Assembly (NCBI RefSeq): GCF_029051645.1
Contig: NZ_JAACFS010000001.1
Location: 434,001-498,000 of the forward strand
Direction: 5' to 3'
DNA: 64,000 nt
DNA from: Bradyrhizobium sp. CSA112
GTDB lineage: Bacteria; Pseudomonadota; Alphaproteobacteria; Rhizobiales; Xanthobacteraceae
Shown here: one piece after another, positions 43,854-52,433 of the stretch
How the letters are laid out: every line of letters starts with the position of its first letter
How positions within the stretch are numbered: the stretch's first letter is position 1
The notes under the pieces: generated by a model
Database searches by the model: none
What the model was told of the DNA's origin: nothing
The model's input: the letters and a program-made list of their open reading frames with translations, nothing else
Translations under genes and position numbers: made by a program

Positions 43854-45041
43854 ATGACTGAAGCCGTAATAGTCTCGACTGCTCGCACCCCCATTGGCAA
43901 GGCCTACAAGGGCGCCCTAAACAATACCGAAGGCGCGACGTTGCTGGGTCATGCTATTTCCGCTGCATTATCACGCGCCAACGTGGAGGGTGCCGAAGTC
44001 GAGGATGTCGTGATGGGTTGCGCCATGCAACAGGGCACCACAGGTACCAACATTGCCCGCAAGGCGCTGCTGCGCGCCGGACTCCCGGTCAGCGTGGCCG
44101 GAACCACCATCGACCGGCAATGCGCGTCTGGCCTGCAGGCGATTGCCTTAGCTGCGCGCTCGGTCATCTTCGATGGCGCGGAGGTTGCCATTGGCGGCGG
44201 CGGCGAATCTATCAGCCTGGTCCAGAACAACCAGTTCAACAGCTTTCATGCCGTCGATCCCGAACTGCTCGCGATGAAGGGGGACGCCTACATCGCGATG
44301 CTGGATACGGCCGAGATCGTCGCGAAGCGCTACGACATCTCGCGCGAACGTCAGGACGAATACAGCCTCGAGAGCCAGCGCCGGACGGCGGCAGCGCAGC
44401 AGGGCGGCCGCTTCAACGACGAACTCGCACCGATCAAGACCACGATGGCTGTCACGGACAAGGCGACCGGCGCCGTATCGTATCAACAAGTGACGCTGTC
44501 GGCCGACGAAGGGCCGCGTCCCGATACCACAGCCGAGGGTCTTTCTGGCGTCAAGCCGGCAAAGGGGCCGGGTTTCACTGTTACCGGCGGCAATGCGAGC
44601 CAGCTCTCGGACGGCGCCAGTGCCGCCGTCATCATGAGCGACAAGCTGGCTGCACAGAAAGGACTAAAGCCACTCGGTATCTTCCGCGGCTTTGTCGCAG
44701 CGGGCTGCGAGCCTGACGAGATGGGAGTGGGGCCGGTCTACGCCGTGCCCCGGCTACTCAAGCGTCACGGACTTAGGATCGATGATATCGATCTCTGGGA
44801 ATTGAATGAGGCATTTGCGGTGCAGGTGATCTATTGCCGCGACAAGCTCGGGATTGATCCGGAAAAGCTCAACGTCAATGGCGGATCGATCGCAGTCGGT
44901 CATCCCTACGGCATGACCGGAGCACGGCTGACCGGCCATGCCCTGATCGAGGGCCGCCGGCGCCAGGCCAAGTTTGCTGTTGTTACCATGTGTATCGGCG
45001 GCGGCATGGGCGCCGCGGGCCTCCTTGAAATTGTCCACTGA
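43854..45041 (+). CDS. Acetyl-CoA C-acyltransferase (thiolase)
   Basis: This 395-residue thiolase has the nucleophile C90 in DRQCASGLQAIALAARS, H350 in NGGSIAVGHPYGMTGARL and C380 in VTMCIGGGMGAAGLLE. It begins TEAVIVSTARTPIGKAYKGA as usual. In a degradative operon it would cleave a 3-ketoacyl-CoA to acetyl-CoA and a shortened acyl-CoA. CGGAGG precedes the ATG. The enoyl-CoA hydratase and 3-hydroxyacyl-CoA dehydrogenase expected between the dehydrogenase and thiolase steps are not in this window, so they must be supplied elsewhere or by the SDR-like proteins. Confidence 0.92.
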   Translation: MTEAVIVSTARTPIGKAYKGALNNTEGATLLGHAISAALSRANVEGAEVEDVVMGCAMQQGTTGTNIARKALLRAGLPVSVAGTTIDRQCASGLQAIALAARSVIFDGAEVAIGGGGESISLVQNNQFNSFHAVDPELLAMKGDAYIAMLDTAEIVAKRYDISRERQDEYSLESQRRTAAAQQGGRFNDELAPIKTTMAVTDKATGAVSYQQVTLSADEGPRPDTTAEGLSGVKPAKGPGFTVTGGNASQLSDGASAAVIMSDKLAAQKGLKPLGIFRGFVAAGCEPDEMGVGPVYAVPRLLKRHGLRIDDIDLWELNEAFAVQVIYCRDKLGIDPEKLNVNGGSIAVGHPYGMTGARLTGHALIEGRRRQAKFAVVTMCIGGGMGAAGLLEIVH

Positions 45042-45091
45042 CGAGCGACGGGCCGTCAAGGCCGTACATCTCTAACCTATCGGAGGCACGC

Positions 45092-46096
45092 GTGAAGACT
45101 GCAATTACCGAGATGCTCGGCATCGAACATCCGATCATCCAGGGCGGAATGCACTATGTGGGATTCGCCGAGCTCGCTGCCGCGGTGTCGAATGCCGGCG
45201 GGCTCGGAATCATCACCGGCCTGACGCAACGGACGCCGGAACTGTTGGCCAAGGAGATCGCACGCTGCCGCGACATGACCGACAAGCCGTTCGGCGTGAA
45301 CCTGACCTTTCTGCCGACCTTCACCGCGCCGCCCTATCCGGAATACATCGCCGCCATCCGGGAGGGCGGCGTCAGGATCGTCGAAACTGCCGGGCGCAGC
45401 CCCGAGCAATACATGCCGGCCTTGAAGGCGGGCGGCATCAAGGTGATCCACAAATGCACGTCGGTCCGGCATTCGCTGAAGGCCGAGCAGATCGGCTGCG
45501 ATGCCGTCAGCGTCGACGGTTTTGAGTGCGGCGGCCACCCCGGCGAAGACGACATGCCCAACATGATCCTGTTGCCGCGTGCGGCCGAGGAACTGAAAAT
45601 ACCGTTCGTCGCCTCCGGCGGCATGGCGGATGCGCGCAGCCTGGTTGCGGCTCTGGCGATGGGGGCCGCCGGCATGAACATGGGCACGCGCTTTATCGCC
45701 ACCAAGGAAGCGCCGGTGCACGAGAACGTCAAGAATGCGCTCGTCAAGGCATCAGAGCTGGATACCCGGTTAGTCATGCGGGCGCTCCGGAATACCGAGC
45801 GGGTCCTGAACAACAAGGGCGTCGAGCACCTGCTCGAGATCGAGCGAGAGAAGGGCAAAGGCCTCAAGATTGACGACATTCACGACCAGGTGGCGGGCGT
45901 CTATCCCAAGGTGATGATCGACGGCGATATGGACGCGGGCGCCTGGAGCTGCGGCATGGTCGCAGGGCTCATTCGCGACATCCCGACGGTGAAGGAATTG
46001 ATCGACCGCATCATGGCGGATGCCGAGCGGCTGATCAGGGGACGGCTTACGGGATTCCTGGACGCCGACAGCAAGGAAGCCCTGAAGGTCGCGTGA
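45092..46096 (+). CDS. Nitronate monooxygenase family flavoprotein
   Basis: This 334-residue FMN protein has the TIM-barrel pattern of nitronate monooxygenase / 2-nitropropane dioxygenase: GIEHPIIQGGMHYVGFAELA, AVSNAGGLGIITGLTQ, CDAVSVDGFECGGHPGEDD and PFVASGGMADARSLVAALAM. Members oxidise alkyl nitronates, but many sit in acyl-CoA catabolic operons with unknown roles. GTG 45092 follows CGGAGG. It is the last gene of the operon; a strong hairpin follows at 46123. Confidence 0.88.
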   Translation: MKTAITEMLGIEHPIIQGGMHYVGFAELAAAVSNAGGLGIITGLTQRTPELLAKEIARCRDMTDKPFGVNLTFLPTFTAPPYPEYIAAIREGGVRIVETAGRSPEQYMPALKAGGIKVIHKCTSVRHSLKAEQIGCDAVSVDGFECGGHPGEDDMPNMILLPRAAEELKIPFVASGGMADARSLVAALAMGAAGMNMGTRFIATKEAPVHENVKNALVKASELDTRLVMRALRNTERVLNNKGVEHLLEIEREKGKGLKIDDIHDQVAGVYPKVMIDGDMDAGAWSCGMVAGLIRDIPTVKELIDRIMADAERLIRGRLTGFLDADSKEALKVA

Positions 46097-46122
46097 AGGC
46101 GCGACGGAAACAGTGCATTCGC

Positions 46123-46157
46123 GCTTGCAAGGGCCTTGGCCGAAGGCCCTCGCAAGC
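46123..46157. terminator. Hairpin terminator between convergent operons
   Basis: Arms 46123-46137 (GCTTGC then AAGGGCCTT) and 46143-46157 (AAGGCCCT then CGCAAGC) pair over 14 of 15 positions around a 5-base loop, followed by TTTC. The position, 26 bases after the last catabolic gene and 60 before the convergent LysR stop, fits a terminator. The T-tract is short. Confidence 0.7.
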
Positions 46158-46217
46158 TTTCGCCGGCATGAAGGACAATCTTGACGATGCCGCGCCCTGT
46201 TGCACGCGCTTCAACGC

Positions 46218-47117
46218 TCAAAAGGCATCGTGGTCCAGCGAGCGGCTCGCCTGCCGGACCTGATTCAGGAATGCCTTGGCCAGGCGCGATAGCGGCTCCG
46301 CCTCGGACCACAGCATATAGGCCACCGCCACCGTCTTGGGCGTGAAAGGCCGGACGACGAGATCCTGCCCTCCGCTCTGGCGCGGTGAAAACGGATCGAC
46401 GACCGCCGCGCCGACGCCGGCCGCCGCGAGCACGCAAGCCGTATTGCAGTATCGCACCTCGACGGTTGGCTGAAACGGCGCGCCGGCCTGCGCAAAGCTC
46501 TCGCGCACGGCTTCGCCCAACCGCGTGCCGCGCTCCAGCCCGATGAAGGGCCGGCCGACAAGGTCGGAAGCGGAAATGACTGGCCGTTCGGCCAGCGGAT
46601 GGTTCGGCGGCAGGACGCAGACCATTTCGCCGGTATGTACCACCTCATGCGCAATGCCCGGATGATGCGACAGCCCAAGCGCGAAGCCGAGCTCTGCGAC
46701 TCTGCTCGACACGCCGTCGATGATTCCTTCGTAGCGTCGTACATCGAAGAAGACACGCGTCTGCTGCCGGCGGCGCAGAAAATCCGATAAAGCGCGCGGA
46801 ATGATGCTGTAGGCCAGCGGCGGCGTCGCCACGATTGATAGAAGGCCCGCGCGGCACTCCCTCAAGTCGCGCACGCGATTTTCGAGTTTGGCGTGGAGCG
46901 CAAAGATCGCTTCGCTTTCCTTGTAGAGCGCCATCGCCTCTGATGTCGGGAAGAGCCGGTTGTTGACACGCTCGAACAACGCGAAACCAGCCTGCGCCTC
47001 CATCGCCTTCAGCGCATTGCTGATCGCCGGTTGCGATAGCGCCAGTTCGTCCGCCGCCGCGACCGTGGTCCGATGGCGGATAACCGCACGCAGGATCTCC
47101 AATTGGCGCAGGTTCAT
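46218..47117 (-). CDS. LysR family transcriptional regulator
   Basis: This 299-residue regulator has the N-terminal winged helix MNLRQLEILRAVIRHRTTVA and AADELALSQPAISNALKAME, then a periplasmic-binding-like effector domain (about 92-295). It diverges from the long hydrolase/transporter run at 47267 and is the natural candidate to control it. A perfect ATAAC-N5-GTTAT inverted repeat touches its start codon. Start 47117 is chosen from the family N-terminus; a frame extension to 47195 is not family-like. Confidence 0.92.
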   Translation of the reverse strand: MNLRQLEILRAVIRHRTTVAAADELALSQPAISNALKAMEAQAGFALFERVNNRLFPTSEAMALYKESEAIFALHAKLENRVRDLRECRAGLLSIVATPPLAYSIIPRALSDFLRRRQQTRVFFDVRRYEGIIDGVSSRVAELGFALGLSHHPGIAHEVVHTGEMVCVLPPNHPLAERPVISASDLVGRPFIGLERGTRLGEAVRESFAQAGAPFQPTVEVRYCNTACVLAAAGVGAAVVDPFSPRQSGGQDLVVRPFTPKTVAVAYMLWSEAEPLSRLAKAFLNQVRQASRSLDHDAF

Positions 47118-47132
47118 ATAACTACCGGTTAT
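47118..47132. promoter_or_regulatory. LysR-type box adjacent to the regulator start
   Basis: ATAAC-TACCG-GTTAT is a perfect inverted repeat containing the T-N11-A pattern (T 47119, A 47131). It lies immediately before the LysR start codon and about 135 bases from the divergent hydrolase gene, fitting an autoregulatory site. Confidence 0.55.
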
Positions 47133-47266
47133 TGTCTCACCGAAAATATCATAGCACGGGTGATTGCGTTTAGGGCTGCTCTTCCGCGTAATCACCTCTG
47201 CACCGGAACGCAGTCGGAGCGGGATTATCCGCCTCTTGAGTAAGCAGTCCGCTCAGATTGGAGGCA

Positions 47267-48265
47267 ATGTTGGTTCGAGTGTTCCGCACCGCAGCCGCTC
47301 AGATGGGGCCGACGCAGAAAGCGGACTCGCGAGAGCATACGCTTGGCCGGATGCTGAAGTTGCTGGAGGAGGCGGCTGCGCGCGGCGCAACTCTGGTCGT
47401 TTTTCCCGAATTGGCGTTCACGACCTTCTTTCCGCGATGGCTTATCGAAGGCGAAGCACTCGATCATTATTTCGAGCGTGGCATGCCAAATCCGGCCGTG
47501 CGGTCCTTGTTCGATCGCGCCCGGGCGCTCGGCATCGGCTTCTATGTCGGCTACGCCGAACTGACACCGGACGGTCAGCGCTTCAACTGTTCGATTCTGG
47601 TCGATAGCAATGGTGAAATTCTCGGGCGCTATCGCAAGGTGCACTTGCCGGGCTCGGTCAAGCCGCGTGCCGATGCAGCCTATCAGCAACTCGAAAAGCG
47701 CTATTTCCAATATGGCGATCTGGGATTTCCTGCCTTCAGAGCGGGACCTGACTGGCACCACGCGATCATGGGCATGATGATCTGCAACGATCGCCGCTGG
47801 CCGGAAGCCTGGCGCGTGCTGGGCCTGCAAGGCGTCGAGCTGGTTTGCGTCGGCTACAACTCCGCAGCTTACGATCCAAACGGCGGTATCTCCGAAGATG
47901 CCGCGCTGCGCACCTTCCATTCCAAGCTCGTGACTCAGGCCAACGCCTACATGAACGCCACCTGGGCGATCGCGGTCGCCAAGGCAGGGAACGAGGATGG
48001 TTCCGGGCTGATCGGAGGCTCCTGCATCGTGGATCCCAATGGCCGGATCGTCGCCGAAGCACAAACGCTCGCAGACGAAATTGTCGTAGCCGATCTCGAC
48101 CTCGATCTCTGCCGCCAGGGCAAGGACAAGATGTTCAATTTCGCCGCGCACCGGCGGCCGCAGCAATACACAGCGATCACAGAGCGTGCCGGCGTCGTCG
48201 AGCCGGCCACGCTCGATGCGGTTAAACATCAAGCGGCCGGTCGCGGGCCGCAGGAGCTGATATGA
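47267..48265 (+). CDS. N-carbamoyl-D-amino-acid hydrolase-like nitrilase family enzyme
   Basis: This 332-residue cytoplasmic enzyme has the Glu-Lys-Cys triad of the carbon-nitrogen hydrolase family: E48 in FPELAFTTFFPRW, K124 in GRYRKVHLPG and C173 in MMICNDRRWPEAWR. These neighbourhoods, and HLPGSVKP.., EKRYFQYGDLGFPAF and RRPQQYTAIT, closely resemble Agrobacterium-type D-carbamoylase, which releases ammonia and CO2 from N-carbamoyl-D-amino acids. No hydantoinase of the usual kind is adjacent, though two other amidohydrolases are. GGAGG lies just before the start region. It heads the operon divergent from LysR and overlaps the next gene by 4 bases. Confidence 0.85.
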   Translation: MLVRVFRTAAAQMGPTQKADSREHTLGRMLKLLEEAAARGATLVVFPELAFTTFFPRWLIEGEALDHYFERGMPNPAVRSLFDRARALGIGFYVGYAELTPDGQRFNCSILVDSNGEILGRYRKVHLPGSVKPRADAAYQQLEKRYFQYGDLGFPAFRAGPDWHHAIMGMMICNDRRWPEAWRVLGLQGVELVCVGYNSAAYDPNGGISEDAALRTFHSKLVTQANAYMNATWAIAVAKAGNEDGSGLIGGSCIVDPNGRIVAEAQTLADEIVVADLDLDLCRQGKDKMFNFAAHRRPQQYTAITERAGVVEPATLDAVKHQAAGRGPQELI

Positions 48266-49086
48266 CACGTCTCTCGTTCTTTCTTGGGGTCGCCGCGCTC
48301 CTCGCCATTACATCTGCACAAGCCGCCGAACTGCCGGAATCGATCAAACAGGCGGGCACGTTGCGCCTGACGGTCAACTCGACCTATGCCCCCATGGAAT
48401 ATCGCGATCCGACGACCAGCCAGCTCGTCGGGCTCGATATCGATCTCGCCAACGAACTTGCGAAGCGGCTGGGCGTGAAGATTATCTGGAGCGAAACGCC
48501 GTTCGCCGAGCTCATCCCCTCATTGCAGACCAAGCGTGCTGATTTCATCATCAGCGGCATTTCGGACCGCAGCTCGCGGCGTGAGACCGCGGATTTTATC
48601 GACTATCTGGCGACGGGCCCGCAGTTCTTCGTTCTGACGGAAAATGCGGCGAAGTCTCCCATAGATCTCTGCGGCAAGAAGGTTGGAACGACACGCAGCA
48701 CGAGCTTCCCGGTCGAGATCGAGAAATGGAGCAAACAGAACTGCGAGGCGAACGGCAAGCCCCCCGTGCAGTATGTCCCTGGCGAGAACAGCATCGACGT
48801 CCGTAACCAGCTCAAGCAGGGTCGCATCGACGCTGCGGTGCAGGGCACCGAGACGCTGCCCTACGCCCAGCAGCAGGAGGTGGAGAAATACCGTGTCATC
48901 GGAGAGCCGTTCGCCACCGGCTATCAAGGCATCATGTTCCGGAAAGACGACGCGGCGCTACGAGAGGTGGTGACGCAACACCTCGCAGCCATGATCGCCG
49001 ACGGCTCCTACAAGGCCATTCTCGACAAATACGGATTGGGCGCGAACGCGGTGGCCCAGCCGATGATGAATGCGTCCACGCAATGA
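48262..49086 (+). CDS. Polar amino acid ABC substrate-binding protein (family 3), first copy
   Basis: This 274-residue periplasmic protein has a signal peptide ending near residue 20 (AITSAQA before AELPES) and the family 3 pattern GTLRLTVNSTYAPMEYRDPT, GLDIDLANELAKRLGV and ADFIISGISDRSSRRETADF. Two cysteines (DLCGKKVG and KQNCEANG) could form a disulfide; the second binding protein at 50701 has the same pair. It overlaps the hydrolase before it and the permease after it by 4 bases each. A polar amino acid or carbamoyl derivative is the expected ligand. Confidence 0.9.
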   Translation: MTRLSFFLGVAALLAITSAQAAELPESIKQAGTLRLTVNSTYAPMEYRDPTTSQLVGLDIDLANELAKRLGVKIIWSETPFAELIPSLQTKRADFIISGISDRSSRRETADFIDYLATGPQFFVLTENAAKSPIDLCGKKVGTTRSTSFPVEIEKWSKQNCEANGKPPVQYVPGENSIDVRNQLKQGRIDAAVQGTETLPYAQQQEVEKYRVIGEPFATGYQGIMFRKDDAALREVVTQHLAAMIADGSYKAILDKYGLGANAVAQPMMNASTQ

Positions 49087-49940
49087 GAGCGGCGCCCACA
49101 CTTGCGGGAGGCTTCCCCGATATTTCGGAGATGACGGTCGCGCGTCAGGTTCATTGGCAGCGATGGCTCGCCGCGGCAGCGATTCTCGTCGTACTGGCTG
49201 CGATCGGTCGCGCCTTCGTCAACGGCCAGATCGAATGGACTTATGTCAGCCGCTTCCTCACCGCGAAGGTGATCCTCGAGGGCATCACCAACACCATGGT
49301 GATGGCGGTACTCGCGATGGCGCTCGGGATCGTCCTGGGCGTCGTTGTCGCAATCATGAGACTCTCGTCCAATCCGGTTCTGGCGTCCGTCGCCGCCGGC
49401 TATACTTGGCTGTTCCGCGGCACGCCGCTGATCCTGCAGTTACTGCTGTGGTTCAACCTCGCGCTGGTGTTTCCAACGATCGGCATTCCGGGCCTGTGGT
49501 CGGCCCGGGCTGTCGATGTCATGACACCGTTTCTGTCCGCACTGCTCGGCCTGGGCATCAATCAGGGCGCCTACACGTCCGAAGTGATGCGGGCGGGCAT
49601 GCTGTCGGTCGACGTTGGACAATATGAGGCTGCGCAGGCGATAGGGATGGGACGGTTGCGCGCGCTGCGCAGGATCATCCTGCCGCAGGCGATGCGGGTG
49701 GTGATCCCACCGCTTGGCAACGAGTTCATCGGCATGGTGAAGGCCACGTCGCTGGCCAGCGTCATCCAGTATCCGGAGGTGCTGCATAACGCCGAGAATA
49801 TCTATTACGCGAACTCACGTGTAATCGAACTCCTGATCGTCGCCGGCTCCTGGTATCTGCTCGTCGTGTCGATCCTGACGCCGCTGCAAATGCTTCTCGA
49901 GCGACGTTTCGCGCGTGGCACGTTGCAGATCACCCGATGA
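49083..49940 (+). CDS. Polar amino acid ABC permease
   Basis: This 285-residue inner membrane protein has about five to six helices and the HisM/GlnP signature: [34 protein letters not shown] and the EAA loop [36 protein letters not shown] split across residues 180-215. Only one permease gene is present, so the transporter should use a homodimer. Its N-terminus is slightly extended; an internal ATG 49131 is possible. It overlaps both neighbours by 4 bases. Confidence 0.92.
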   Translation: MRAAPTLAGGFPDISEMTVARQVHWQRWLAAAAILVVLAAIGRAFVNGQIEWTYVSRFLTAKVILEGITNTMVMAVLAMALGIVLGVVVAIMRLSSNPVLASVAAGYTWLFRGTPLILQLLLWFNLALVFPTIGIPGLWSARAVDVMTPFLSALLGLGINQGAYTSEVMRAGMLSVDVGQYEAAQAIGMGRLRALRRIILPQAMRVVIPPLGNEFIGMVKATSLASVIQYPEVLHNAENIYYANSRVIELLIVAGSWYLLVVSILTPLQMLLERRFARGTLQITR

Positions 49941-50701
49941 CCCAGCCCCTCGTCGCTATCCGTTCGGTCAGCAAGAATTTCGGGGAGTTTCAGGCCCTGA
50001 ATCATGTCTCGCTGGACGTTTGGGCCGGCGAGGTGCTTTGCCTGATCGGAGCGTCGGGATCGGGCAAGACGACGCTCCTGCGTTGCATCAATCAGCTTAC
50101 GCAGGTCGACAGCGGCGGCATCTGGCTGGATGGCGAGTTGCTGGGCGTGCGGGAAGAGGGTGGGCGATTGCATCGTCTCACCGAGCGGCATATCGCACGG
50201 CAGCGCCTGAAGACCGGCATGGTGTTTCAGCGTTTCAATTTGTTCCCGCACAGGACCGCGCTTGAAAATATCACCGAAGGCCCGGTGCAGGTGCAGCGCC
50301 GCAGCCGCGAGGATGCGCGGGAGGAGGCCATGGAGCTTCTCGCACGTGTCGGGCTGGCGGCGAAAGCCGATGCCTATCCCTCACAGCTTTCCGGCGGGCA
50401 GCAGCAGCGCGTGGCGATTGCCCGCGCGCTCGCCATGAAACCGATGCTGATGCTGTTCGACGAGCCGACGAGTGCCCTCGATCCCGAACTGGTCGGCGAG
50501 GTGCTCACCGTCATGAAGGAGCTCGCCCGCAGCGGCATGACGATGATGGTGGTGACGCACGAACTCGGCTTTGCACGCGAGGTGGCGGATACGGTCGTCT
50601 ATATGGACCATGGCGCAATCGTGGAGTCCGGGCCTGCGGCGGAGGTTTTGGGCAAGCCCCGTGAAGTCCGCACTCAATCCTTTCTTTCCGCGGTGATCTG
50701 A
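49937..50701 (+). CDS. Polar amino acid ABC ATPase
   Basis: This 254-residue ATPase has Walker [10 protein letters not shown] near residue 36, the amino-acid-type Q-loop [19 protein letters not shown], signature LSGGQQQR, Walker [18 protein letters not shown] and switch His in VVTHELGFA. The insertion after Walker A ([19 protein letters not shown]) is found in the GlnQ-like subgroup. It overlaps the permease by 4 bases, and its last base is the first base of the second binding-protein gene. Confidence 0.93.
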   Translation: MTQPLVAIRSVSKNFGEFQALNHVSLDVWAGEVLCLIGASGSGKTTLLRCINQLTQVDSGGIWLDGELLGVREEGGRLHRLTERHIARQRLKTGMVFQRFNLFPHRTALENITEGPVQVQRRSREDAREEAMELLARVGLAAKADAYPSQLSGGQQQRVAIARALAMKPMLMLFDEPTSALDPELVGEVLTVMKELARSGMTMMVVTHELGFAREVADTVVYMDHGAIVESGPAAEVLGKPREVRTQSFLSAVI

Positions 50702-51531
50702 TGAGGGTGATTTTAATGATGAAACTGTTTCTCGCTGCCGCGCTCACCAGCGCCGCTATCACTTCGGCGATGGCGATCGAACTGCCTCCGGAAATCGCCA
50801 AACAGGGCAGTATCAAGGTCGCCGTCGTGCCGAACTATCCGCCGATGGAATTCCGCGATCCCGCTACCAACACGCTGACCGGTTTCGACGTCGAGCTTGG
50901 CGAAGCGCTCGGCAAGAAGCTCGGTGTCAAGATCGACTGGCAGCAAACCAGTTTCGACCAGATGATGCCTGCGATTTCGACGGGGAGGGTGGATGCGATC
51001 CTGTCCGGCATGACGGATATGGCGAGCCGGCAGGACACGGCGACTTTTGTCGACTACCTTCGCAATGGGCCCCGATTCTTCGTGCAGCAATCGCGCGCCG
51101 CCGAGTTCAAGGACATGCTCGCATTTTGCGGAAAAAAGGTCGGTGCCAGCCGGCGCACGTCCTTTCCGAAGCTGATCGCTGCCTGGAGCGATGTCCATTG
51201 CGGCGGCAATCCTATTCAATTCGTTGGCACTGAAGGATCGGCCGATGCCCGGACCCAGCTAAGGCAGGGACGGATCGACGCGGCCGTCCAGGGTGGCGAG
51301 ACGCTTCCCTACATGATGGACCTCGAACCGGGCGTCTATCTCCCGGTCGGCGACGTCTTCGCCGCCCAGTTCACCGGGCTTGCGTTGGGCGTGAAGGAGA
51401 AGGTGCTGCAGCAAGCGGTCGTAGAGGCGCTGGACTCCTTGATCTCGGACGGCACCTACCGTGCTTTGCTGGCGAAATGGAAATTGACCGACTACGGCGT
51501 AGAGAAGGCGACCATCAATGCTGGACAGTAA
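50701..51531 (+). CDS. Polar amino acid ABC substrate-binding protein (family 3), second copy
   Basis: This 276-residue periplasmic protein has a signal peptide ending near AMA-IELPPE and the pattern GSIKVAVVPNYPPMEFRDPA, GFDVELGEALGKKLGVKIDW and GMTDMASRQDTATFVDYL. It is a paralogue of the protein at 48262 with conserved cysteines (AFCGKKVG, DVHCGG), so the one permease/ATPase set probably receives two related ligands. The start is 50701 or ATG 50716, which has GAGGG 8 bases upstream. It overlaps the deacetylase gene by 14 bases. Confidence 0.9.
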   Translation: MRVILMMKLFLAAALTSAAITSAMAIELPPEIAKQGSIKVAVVPNYPPMEFRDPATNTLTGFDVELGEALGKKLGVKIDWQQTSFDQMMPAISTGRVDAILSGMTDMASRQDTATFVDYLRNGPRFFVQQSRAAEFKDMLAFCGKKVGASRRTSFPKLIAAWSDVHCGGNPIQFVGTEGSADARTQLRQGRIDAAVQGGETLPYMMDLEPGVYLPVGDVFAAQFTGLALGVKEKVLQQAVVEALDSLISDGTYRALLAKWKLTDYGVEKATINAGQ

Positions 51532-52399
51532 AGCGCTTGCGAGCATTCCGCTCATTCCGGCGAACACCGCGCCGCCGGCCCCGGACTATCCGTGGCCCAA
51601 GCCCTATACATCAGCGATGTTCCTCTCCTTCGACGTGGACGCGGAGAGCGCCTGGACCAGCAAGGACGCAGCTCACGCCCAGCGTCTCATCACGATGAGC
51701 TATGGCGGCTACGAGGCGCGCGTCGGCACGCCGAAACTCCTTGAGTTGCTCGATCAGCTTGACCTGAAGGCGACGTTCTTCGTCACCGGCTGGTCGGTGG
51801 ATGCGCATCCCGCCATGGCGGAGGCCATCCTCAAGGCGGGCCATGAAATCGGCCATCATGGCTACCACCATTTGCTGCCGGATCCGGGCGATCCCTGGAT
51901 CGAGGAGGAACTGGAGCGGGGCTTTGAGGCGCTGAAGCGGAGGCTTGGCGTCAAGCCGACCGGCTATCGGGCACCTTACGGCGAATTCACCGAAGAGTTG
52001 CGGGTGGCGCTGGTGCGCCACGGTATCGTCTACACCTCGTCATTTCGCGACGACGTGCGACCTTACCGCCATCGCCTCGCAGATGGCCGGCCGGGCACGA
52101 TCGAGCTTCCGGTGACCGCAAGCTACGACGACTGGATGCACGGATTGTCCGCCCGATTCAGCCCGCGGCCGATCTTTCCGAAGGAGCATGTGCTCTCGAT
52201 CTGGAAGGATGAGCTCGATGAGGTCAGGGATTGGGGCGCGATGGTGACGACCGTACTGCATCCGCAATGCAGCGGCCGTCCGATGCGGCTTCGGCTGCTG
52301 CGGGAATTTCTCACCTATGCCAAATCCTGCCCCGATCTGTGGATCACGACCGGAGAGGCGATCGCGGCGAATTTCAGCAGTCACGAAGCTGCCCTCTGA
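51518..52399 (+). CDS. Polysaccharide deacetylase (NodB homology) family hydrolase
   Basis: This 293-residue protein carries the NodB-domain motifs LSFDVDAES (catalytic Asp and first metal Asp, near residues 37-39) and GHEIGHHGYHH (metal His residues near 108), followed by GYRAPYGEFTEEL. No signal peptide is present, so it is cytoplasmic, like the PuuE allantoinase and peptidoglycan-unrelated members that hydrolyse small amides. In an operon of amide hydrolases and importers, an imide, ureide or N-acyl substrate is more likely than a polysaccharide; this is inference. Confidence 0.85.
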   Translation: MLDSKALASIPLIPANTAPPAPDYPWPKPYTSAMFLSFDVDAESAWTSKDAAHAQRLITMSYGGYEARVGTPKLLELLDQLDLKATFFVTGWSVDAHPAMAEAILKAGHEIGHHGYHHLLPDPGDPWIEEELERGFEALKRRLGVKPTGYRAPYGEFTEELRVALVRHGIVYTSSFRDDVRPYRHRLADGRPGTIELPVTASYDDWMHGLSARFSPRPIFPKEHVLSIWKDELDEVRDWGAMVTTVLHPQCSGRPMRLRLLREFLTYAKSCPDLWITTGEAIAANFSSHEAAL

Positions 52400-52433
52400 G
52401 AACCGCGCCGATCAAATATCCCAGGAGCCATCG

